Shown here in pieces: positions 7,027-12,997 of a stretch of 12,997 nucleotides of DNA (its first letter is position 1; each line of letters begins with the position of its first letter). Origin of the DNA: an uncultured bacterium (GTDB lineage: Bacteria > Cyanobacteriota > Vampirovibrionia > Gastranaerophilales > Gastranaerophilaceae); contig URPS01000058.1 of NCBI GenBank assembly GCA_900549855.1, forward strand, positions 1 to 12,997. The letters are read 5' to 3'. The notes beneath the pieces are model-generated. The model saw only the letters and a list, made by a program, of their open reading frames with translations, ran no database searches and was not told the DNA's origin. The position numbers and the translations under genes are program-made.

Positions 7027-8070
7027 ATGTTACTTTCAGAATTTGATTATGTGTTGCCGGAAGAATTGATAGCACAACGTCCGAGTGACAAGAGAGAAAA
7101 CTCTCGTATGATGGTTTTAAATCGTGATAAGCAAGAAATCTTGCACAAACATTTTTACGATATAGTCGACTTGCTTGATGATAGCCACGTTCTTATTCTG
7201 AATGACACAAAAGTTATCCCTGCTCGTTTGTATGGTTATAAAGATACCGGTGCTAAAATAGAAGTATTTTTGCTTAAGGAAAAAGAAAACCATACTTGGG
7301 AAGTTTTGATTAAACCTTCTAAACGTGTAAGAGTTGGAACTGTTATAAAAATTGCCGAAGAACTTTCTTGCGAAGTTCTTATGCCGCTACCGGATGATGG
7401 CAAATGGCTTGTAAAAATGATTTATGAAGGGGATATTTTTGAAATTCTTCACAAAGTTGGAAATATTCCGCTTCCACCTTATATTGAAAGAAAAATGACG
7501 AATGAAGAGTTGAAAAAACTTGATTTTGAACGCTATCAGACGGTTTATGCTAAAGATGAAGGCTCTGTTGCAGCACCGACTGCCGGATTGCATTTTACAC
7601 AAGATATTCTTAAGAAATTGCAAGATAAAGGTGTTGAAGTAGGATATGTTACACTTAATGTAGGAATCGGAACTTTTAGACCGGTAAAATGTGATAATAT
7701 TCTAGATCATCGTATGGATTCAGAAACTTTCCAAATTAAACAAGAAACAGCGGATTTGATAAATCGAGCAAAAGCAGAAGGTAAAAAAATTGTTGCAGTC
7801 GGTACGACGAGTGTAAGAACTTTGGAAAGTGCTTATAAAATGTTTGGCGGAATTCAGGCATGCAAAGGTGCATCCGAATTGTTTATTTATCCGCCTTATG
7901 AATTCAAGGTAGTAGATAAATTGATTACAAATTTCCATTTGCCAAAATCAACATTGTTAATGCTAGTAAGTGCATTGGCGACAAAAGATTTTGTATTCAA
8001 GGCTTACGCAGAAGCTATAAAAGAAAAATATCGTTTCTATAGTTATGGCGATTGTATGTTTATAAATTAG
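7027..8070 (+). CDS. queA: S-adenosylmethionine:tRNA ribosyltransferase-isomerase QueA
   Basis: 347 residues, a normal full length for QueA. The enzyme transfers and isomerises the ribosyl moiety of S-adenosylmethionine onto 7-aminomethyl-7-deazaguanine in the tRNA wobble position, making epoxyqueuosine in queuosine biosynthesis. Recognisable segments in order: FDYVLPEELIAQRP at the N-terminus; HVLILNDTKVIPARLYG; YQTVYAKDEGSVAAPTAGLH followed by FT; GYVTLNVGIGTFRPV; AVGTTSVRTLES; LITNFHLPKSTLLMLVSALA; and the C-terminal AIKEKYRFYSYGDCMFI. All are intact. The start chosen is the ATG at 7027, because AGGGGA (7017-7022) lies four bases before it and the QueA family begins there. The in-frame ATG at 7000 adds nine residues foreign to the family and lacks a ribosome site. 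The gene converges with the giant gene on the minus strand. No other queuosine gene is in the window. Confidence 0.95.
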   Translation: MLLSEFDYVLPEELIAQRPSDKRENSRMMVLNRDKQEILHKHFYDIVDLLDDSHVLILNDTKVIPARLYGYKDTGAKIEVFLLKEKENHTWEVLIKPSKRVRVGTVIKIAEELSCEVLMPLPDDGKWLVKMIYEGDIFEILHKVGNIPLPPYIERKMTNEELKKLDFERYQTVYAKDEGSVAAPTAGLHFTQDILKKLQDKGVEVGYVTLNVGIGTFRPVKCDNILDHRMDSETFQIKQETADLINRAKAEGKKIVAVGTTSVRTLESAYKMFGGIQACKGASELFIYPPYEFKVVDKLITNFHLPKSTLLMLVSALATKDFVFKAYAEAIKEKYRFYSYGDCMFIN

Positions 8071-8085
8071 CGGAACACTCAAGCT

Positions 8086-8118
8086 AAAAAGGTGGAAACC
8101 GCTTACGCTTTTTCCACC
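8086..8118 (-). terminator. Rho-independent terminator for the leftward giant gene (between convergent genes)
   Basis: On the minus strand GGTGGAAA (8118-8111) pairs perfectly with TTTCCACC (8098-8091) around a 12-base loop, and TTTTT (8090-8086) follows. It lies 14 bases past the stop of the giant gene. On the plus strand the stem is present but is followed by CTACC, not T's, so queA would use it only weakly. Confidence 0.75.
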
Positions 8119-8132
8119 CTACCTGCTACCTG

Positions 8133-8919
8133 CTAATCACCAAAGACGATAAACGGTAAATCACGTTCTTTGGCATATTCTTTTAAGAAATGTGTTCTAT
8201 TATCTACGTTATTTAAGAAATCAATAGGTTGGTTAACTTCGCCTTTCCTACTATAGGCAAAGACACCCATTACTTGAGGATTAGAACCGTACATTTCATT
8301 GTACTCTCTATTGCCTTTTCTTACGTTTGAGTTTATTGTTGCAAATTTTTGTATGATTTTTTCTCTGATATTTGTAGGTTCAATTTCTAACATAGATTTA
8401 TTTTCATTTTCTTTTACGAATTGAACATATTCAGTATCGCTCATGCCGGTAGCTTCTTTTACCAAGTTTGAAATATACAATCTTTCAGATTCTCTTCTTC
8501 CACCAAAGATATAATAGTCTTTAAATTCTTGAATATTTTTACCGCAGCCTGAACCTGCATCTGTATTACCTCCGCCATATACATATTTCGTAGGAATATC
8601 CAACAATACACCTTGTGTTCTAAAGAATCTGTATTTGCTTTCAGGACGTTCAGCATAGCTTACTGATAACAATGCATCAGAATCTACCAATGAAAAGGCA
8701 TCAAATTTTGCTAATTGGTTTGAATAATCCAAACCATGAACAAAGAAGTGGATGTTACCTGTTTCAACTTCTGTTTCTGCGCCTTTATTATTAAGACCTT
8801 TGGCTTTTACACCTTTAGCTGATGTACCTTTAGGGAAGCCAATTGCTTCCCAGCTTTCGTCTGTCATTTCGTTGAATTTAATTACAACAACGCCATCTTT
8901 ATCTTGATAAACACCTTTT
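8133..8919 (-). other. Unrecognised conserved-looking C-terminal domain of the giant protein
   Basis: Residues about 1330-1592. Key residues: H1392 in FFVHGL, S1418 in LLSVSY, the Gly/Asn-rich loop 1445-1459, GGRR shortly after, and a long C-terminal helix-strand part containing NREYNEMYGSN and VMGVFAYSRKG. The density of Gly, Tyr and Arg motifs unlike the rest of the chain suggests an enzymatic fold. The order H-G, then S-x-S-Y, then a Gly-rich loop faintly recalls ADP-ribosyltransferase folds, but I see no definite catalytic glutamate assignment, so this is only a prompt. Confidence 0.35.
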
Positions 8920-11900
8920 AAATTAGTACTACCATCAGCGTTGACTGTTGTAATAGCTTGTTTCATTCTGCTAGCTTGTGGGAATTTTGTAACAGGCAGA
9001 ATTGGTTGAGATTTTTGCAATTCTTTTTGATATTCTTTTATTCTTGCAACATAAACATCTGCAGACTCTCCAAAGCTGCGAACATTACCGTTGAAATCAA
9101 CTCTTGACTTGCCAATCTTTGTATCGTGGAAAGAATCATCAGCTTTTACTGCTCTTAAATCTGCATGAGTAAATATTTCTGCCATATCTACAAGATTATC
9201 TTGTTGCAAATCAAAAGCAACTGATTGCAATCGTTTTGTCAATTCACTTTCTGATTTAGAAGTATTAACAAAATTTAACCATTCGTGATATTTACAAATT
9301 TTATATAGTTTTGTTTCTTCTTCTGGAGTCAAATTGAATTTTTTAGAAATAAAGAATACATCAAATGCTCCGTTTTCAGCATGATAACCATCAGGATGAC
9401 CTTCTGCCTTGGTTATATCATGCATTAAAGATGCTAGTAGCATAACTTTTTTATCAGATTCATTTAGTTTTGCAAAATTAGGGTCTTGTGAAATTTTTTG
9501 CATAACTTTTAGAGAATGTTTCATTACATCATAATCATGAGCACCACGAGTGCCGTTATTACCGTGTTGTGCTTTACCAACCATTGTTCTGATTTCAGGC
9601 AAAACTTCAACAATTTCATTTAAGAATTGTTCTACTTGTGGGTTTTCACATTTGATTCGGTTATTTTTAGAAAATTTAACAACGTCATTTCTCAAGCTTT
9701 CTACAACGGCTTTTGTATTAACGTCATTAATTTCAGCCAATTTATGACCATTATTTAGACTTACGGGATAACCATATAATGTGCAACCTGTTTTGTTTGT
9801 ATCGTTTTTAAGGAGCTCAAAGCCGTAATAGTCAAAAACTTTTTGTCTTTCAGCATCAGATAAATCTTTAGTTTTTTCAAGAACAGTATTGATAAAATCT
9901 TCTCTTGAATATTCTTGAGAAATGCTTAATTTAGCAAAATCTGAATCAGAAAGTTTTGCAAGTGATTTTGACAAATTTTGAGTTGCTTTATTTGTGTGTG
10001 TAATTTGTTCTGCGCTTAACTTATTAGTTTCAATACCTAATGAACGAACAAGTGCTGGTAATAGTTCACAATATTCTTCTTGGTTTCTAGGAATAAGTGA
10101 TGCTTTTCCTTTTAATTTATCAGTAATTCCAAACAAATTTGTATTACAAGATACAAGGGTTTTTAATATCGAACGTTTTTGAGAAAGCGGAATTTCGTTA
10201 ATGTTTTGCTTACCAATTAAACCTGATAATTGACAGCCAATTACAATGTCATTCTCAGCCCAAGTAGCAAGTTCTTCTTTATTAATTTGTGCTAATAATT
10301 GTTGGTATTGTTCTATACTTACATTGTTTTTATTTTTTATTAACATTGCAATATGTTTTTGATTAATACCATATTTTTTATAATTTGTATACAAGTTAAT
10401 AGCGTAATCTAAATTATCTTTGTTTGTAACACTAACAATATCTGCAATTTTGTCTTTTGGAAACTCTTTATCAGCACATAATTTCTCTGCGAATGCTAAG
10501 TTATCTTTATTTGTACCGCGAACTATATCTGCAATTTTATCTTTTGGAAACTCTTTATCAGCACATAATTTTTCTGCGAATGCTAAGTTATCTTTATTTG
10601 TCCAACTAACTATATTTGCAATTTTGTCTTTTGGAAACTCTTTATCAGCACATAGTTTTTCTGCGAATGCTAAATTATCTTTATCTGTACCACGAACTAT
10701 ACCTGCAATTTTGTCTTTTGGAAAATCTTTATCAGCACATAATTTCTCTGCGAATGCTAAGTTATCGTTATTTGTAGCACGAACTATATCTGCAATTTTG
10801 TCTTTAAGAAAATCTTTATCAGCACATAGTTTTTCTGCGAATGCTAAGTTATCTTTATTTATAGCACGAACTATATCTGCAATTTTGTCTTTTGGAAAAT
10901 CTTTATCAGCACATAGTTTTTCTGCGAATGCTAAGTTATCTTTATTTGTCAAACTAACAATTTCTGCAATTTTATCTTTAGGAAAATCTTTATCAGCATA
11001 TAATTTTTCTGCGAATGCTAAGTTATCTTTATTTATAACATTAAGTATACATGCAATTTTATTTTTTGGAAATTCATTATCATTCATTAGCTTTTTAAAC
11101 AATTGCTTATTAGCTTTGTTAATACTTCTTAAACATGATATGCCGGTAGTATCATCACTATATATTGCATTTATATCATCAATCGTTTTGCAATCGTTCT
11201 TGATTGCATGTAATAAGTAATATTCATGGTTATAATTATAAAGGTTTATAAATTGCAACAATAAATTATCGTCAATATCATTTAAATCGGGATAGCATTT
11301 TCTAATTTCAGCTTTCACAATATCTAATATTTCATTAATTTTGCTCAAAGAGATTTCTTGATCTAATAACAAATCACGTACTAAACTACTATCGTGAAAA
11401 CCAGCTTTATCAAGTAATTCTACTATATCTACAACATCTTTATTGCTTGAACGGATTATTGAATTGAGATTACGTTGTGCATATACTGATAAATTTCTAT
11501 TTCCCATTTCTTTTATATTAGCAACAGCTCTAGTGTAATCAATATCTTTATTTTGACAAATGTATCGAAAATCATGATTTATATAATTATCAAATTGTTT
11601 ATTATCATTAAAACAGGTTTTAAGTTCATTTAATAGATTTTTTGCACCTTTGTAATCTTGATTTGCAACTAAACAATATTCTTCCCAATCATAATCTTTT
11701 AAAACAGAAGTATTTTCAGTTAATTCAATTATATAGTCTGTAAAATCAACATGATTTTTCATATCTTCTGAATATAACATTTTTACAATTTCATCTTTTC
11801 TATCAAAAGAAGTATTTTCTGATTTTGATAATTTATTTAAAAAGTTAACAAAAGATTCTTTTGGTATTGTTGTTGGAGCATTACGATGTCTTACTCCCAA

Positions 11901-12997
11901 TGCTCTTCCTTCCGGAGTTAATGAGTTAAGAAATTCAACCGTTTCTTTAATATTATTAGAATTAGCAATATCAATTAAAGTAGAATTTCCTAAGCTATAT
12001 TCTTTTCCTCCTTCTTTATACTTGAAGTTTAACTTATATTGTTCAAGCATATCAGCAATTGTTCTCATTTGTTCAGTTTTTTCGGCAATTGTAGAATAAG
12101 AAACTCTGTATTCATCAAGTCCTATTTCCTTGAATCTCTTGCATTCTTTGGCATAAGATTTAATTACTTCTAAAGATAGATTTTCTTCTGTTAAACGATC
12201 AATATCACGTAGTCCAAATTGATATTCTTCCGGCAACAATTTGTTATATTCACTAATTTTAGTTGCAGTTGTTTCATTTAAATTTTGAAGCCTATAGTCG
12301 TATCCAAAGACATAATTCTCGAAATCTTCTATAGATAGTTTATTGTTATAAAGTTTAGATATTAGTGGTATTTTTTCGATTAACAAGTCTAAATATTCAC
12401 AATATTCTAAGTTGCTAAATAAATTCTTATAATCCTCAAAATCATTGAGATCTGTAATATACTGTTTTAAGGTGTTAACATTTTCTTTATTCAAGTACTT
12501 AAATAATGTTGTATTTAGAGATTCTTCATCTACGTTTAATGCTGCTTCTATAAAACCTTTTCTAACTTGAGCATCTTTTAAATTAACTCCTGGAAACTCC
12601 ATTTTTAATTCAAAAATCATTGTTCTAGCAACATTAATATATGTTTGAACGCCTTTGTTTTCACAATCTATATTCGCAATTTCCTCTGGAGTAAAACCTA
12701 ATTCCAATAGATTAGACTTCGTTTCTTCTGGTGTTAGACTACTATTTTCTTTTAATTTAATTTCTTTAAATGGTACATCATCAGCCATATTTTTAATCGC
12801 ACGAGTTGATTCCGGCAAATTCGCTTTCCATTCGTTGTATTGTTGAAAATACTCACCACCTAAACGTTGTCTTACTGCTTGATATTCTTCGGTTTTAGGC
12901 AAATTTTTCATTTCCTGTGTAATTTTGCTAAAATCTTCTCTGCTTTTAGCAGTTTTTAATTCTTTTATTAAGCGTTGTTGTATTTGAATTGGAGTTT
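8133..12997 (-). CDS. Giant alpha-solenoid / HD-phosphohydrolase protein with unknown C-terminal domain, partial (N-terminus beyond right edge)
   Basis: The frame is open from the stop (8133-8135) to the right edge: 1592 codons from the ATG at 12911 plus 28 more upstream. The upstream part reads as normal protein (QQRLIKELKTAKSREDFSKI), so 12911 is probably an internal Met. Numbering here is from that Met. Residues 1-596 are acidic, helical and unrecognised, with degenerate solenoid-like periodicity. Residues 597-828 are eight 29-residue helical repeats. Residues about 1105-1255 are an HD domain: H1132 in MKHSLKVM, H1164-D1165 in LMHDITK, H1177 in YHAENG, H1209 in KYHEWL and D1251 in HADL, a full set for a metal-dependent phosphohydrolase. 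Residues about 1330-1592 are a compact domain I cannot name, with VHGL, LLSVSY, a Gly-rich YGGGNTDAGSGCGKN (1445-1459) and REYNEMYGSNPQVMGVFAYS, ending in PFIVFGD. No signal peptide or membrane segment is visible, but the true N-terminus is missing. A nucleotide-acting enzyme with a protein-binding scaffold, perhaps an effector, is plausible but unproven. Confidence 0.8.
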   Translation of the reverse strand, partial: TPIQIQQRLIKELKTAKSREDFSKITQEMKNLPKTEEYQAVRQRLGGEYFQQYNEWKANLPESTRAIKNMADDVPFKEIKLKENSSLTPEETKSNLLELGFTPEEIANIDCENKGVQTYINVARTMIFELKMEFPGVNLKDAQVRKGFIEAALNVDEESLNTTLFKYLNKENVNTLKQYITDLNDFEDYKNLFSNLEYCEYLDLLIEKIPLISKLYNNKLSIEDFENYVFGYDYRLQNLNETTATKISEYNKLLPEEYQFGLRDIDRLTEENLSLEVIKSYAKECKRFKEIGLDEYRVSYSTIAEKTEQMRTIADMLEQYKLNFKYKEGGKEYSLGNSTLIDIANSNNIKETVEFLNSLTPEGRALGVRHRNAPTTIPKESFVNFLNKLSKSENTSFDRKDEIVKMLYSEDMKNHVDFTDYIIELTENTSVLKDYDWEEYCLVANQDYKGAKNLLNELKTCFNDNKQFDNYINHDFRYICQNKDIDYTRAVANIKEMGNRNLSVYAQRNLNSIIRSSNKDVVDIVELLDKAGFHDSSLVRDLLLDQEISLSKINEILDIVKAEIRKCYPDLNDIDDNLLLQFINLYNYNHEYYLLHAIKNDCKTIDDINAIYSDDTTGISCLRSINKANKQLFKKLMNDNEFPKNKIACILNVINKDNLAFAEKLYADKDFPKDKIAEIVSLTNKDNLAFAEKLCADKDFPKDKIADIVRAINKDNLAFAEKLCADKDFLKDKIADIVRATNNDNLAFAEKLCADKDFPKDKIAGIVRGTDKDNLAFAEKLCADKEFPKDKIANIVSWTNKDNLAFAEKLCADKEFPKDKIADIVRGTNKDNLAFAEKLCADKEFPKDKIADIVSVTNKDNLDYAINLYTNYKKYGINQKHIAMLIKNKNNVSIEQYQQLLAQINKEELATWAENDIVIGCQLSGLIGKQNINEIPLSQKRSILKTLVSCNTNLFGITDKLKGKASLIPRNQEEYCELLPALVRSLGIETNKLSAEQITHTNKATQNLSKSLAKLSDSDFAKLSISQEYSREDFINTVLEKTKDLSDAERQKVFDYYGFELLKNDTNKTGCTLYGYPVSLNNGHKLAEINDVNTKAVVESLRNDVVKFSKNNRIKCENPQVEQFLNEIVEVLPEIRTMVGKAQHGNNGTRGAHDYDVMKHSLKVMQKISQDPNFAKLNESDKKVMLLASLMHDITKAEGHPDGYHAENGAFDVFFISKKFNLTPEEETKLYKICKYHEWLNFVNTSKSESELTKRLQSVAFDLQQDNLVDMAEIFTHADLRAVKADDSFHDTKIGKSRVDFNGNVRSFGESADVYVARIKEYQKELQKSQPILPVTKFPQASRMKQAITTVNADGSTNLKGVYQDKDGVVVIKFNEMTDESWEAIGFPKGTSAKGVKAKGLNNKGAETEVETGNIHFFVHGLDYSNQLAKFDAFSLVDSDALLSVSYAERPESKYRFFRTQGVLLDIPTKYVYGGGNTDAGSGCGKNIQEFKDYYIFGGRRESERLYISNLVKEATGMSDTEYVQFVKENENKSMLEIEPTNIREKIIQKFATINSNVRKGNREYNEMYGSNPQVMGVFAYSRKGEVNQPIDFLNNVDNRTHFLKEYAKERDLPFIVFGD
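9148..9597 (-). other. HD phosphohydrolase domain within the giant protein
   Basis: Residues about 1105-1255 counted from Met 12911. The sequence follows the HD superfamily order H...HD...H...H...D, as in nucleotidases and nucleotidyl phosphohydrolases: H1132, H1164/D1165, H1177, H1209, D1251. It begins after a run of the type LPEIRTMVGKAQHG and contains the hydrophobic helix VMLLASLMHDITK. Substrate cannot be told from the sequence. Confidence 0.75.
10428..11123 (-). repeat. Eight tandem 87-bp repeats (29 residues each) in the giant gene
   Basis: The DNA period is exactly 87: the motif tctgcgaatgctaa recurs with ends at 10500, 10587, 10674 and so on. Each unit is two helices, TNKDNLAFAEKLCADK then DFPKDKIADIVRA. 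Seven units (10428-11036) are nearly identical and one (11037-11123) is degenerate (INKANKQLFKKL...). A further decayed copy follows on the C-terminal side (TNKDNLDYAINLY). The near identity indicates recent expansion by recombination or slippage and makes unit number likely to vary between strains. Confidence 0.9.

Noticed and set aside
8532..8577. GSGCGKN as a Walker A (P-loop) motif
   Set aside because: The residue after Lys is Asn rather than Ser/Thr, the Gly spacing does not fit GxxxxGK[ST], and no Walker B follows.
10428..11123. Regular 87-bp periodicity as a possible CRISPR array
   Set aside because: There are no unique spacers. Whole units are near identical and in frame with a coding sequence.
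10420..11220. 266-codon plus-strand open frame with a striking repeated pattern (ISAILSFGNSLSAHNFSANA)
   Set aside because: It is the antisense of the 87-bp repeats. The period is a multiple of three, so every frame repeats and stays open. The minus-strand frame is far longer and carries the HD motifs.

Overview
This is an AT-rich bacterial chromosomal window holding five protein-coding genes. Two of them are very large and run off the window edges. The housekeeping gene queA, a SIMPL/DUF541 secreted protein, a TPR protein and a FliD-like flagellar cap protein indicate a flagellated, probably didermal bacterium using the standard code. The combination of low GC, a giant flagellar cap-like gene, and a solenoid-plus-HD-domain giant protein recalls gut Gastranaerophilales (Melainabacteria/Vampirovibrionia). 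That assignment is an impression from style, not a proof.

Layout. Positions 1-4587 (minus strand) are one uninterrupted reading frame of 1529 codons with no stop before the left edge. It opens with a FliD N-terminal domain and continues with about 13 flagellin_IN-like repeats. Positions 4588-5226 are a divergent intergenic region. Leftward it holds a strong extended -10 promoter and a convincing intrinsic terminator that together delimit a short transcript (about 4903 to 4640) ahead of the fliD-like gene. Rightward it holds a perfect extended -10 promoter, then a ~130-bp terminal-inverted-repeat element in the 5' leader of the SIMPL gene. Positions 5227-8070 (plus strand) carry the SIMPL gene, an intrinsic terminator, a TPR gene with an apparently leaderless promoter, and queA. 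Positions 8086-8118 hold an intrinsic terminator oriented for the leftward gene. Positions 8133-12997 (minus strand) encode a giant alpha-helical protein. It has eight 29-residue repeats, an HD phosphohydrolase domain with its metal ligands, and an unrecognised C-terminal domain. Its frame stays open to the right window edge, so the ATG at 12911 is very probably internal.

How they work together. Nothing links the five genes as one pathway. queA is a tRNA-modification housekeeping gene, the SIMPL and TPR genes are generic, and the FliD-like protein belongs to the flagellum. The most unusual items are the repeat-HD-unknown giant protein, the giant many-repeat FliD, and the promoter-terminator unit between the divergent genes.
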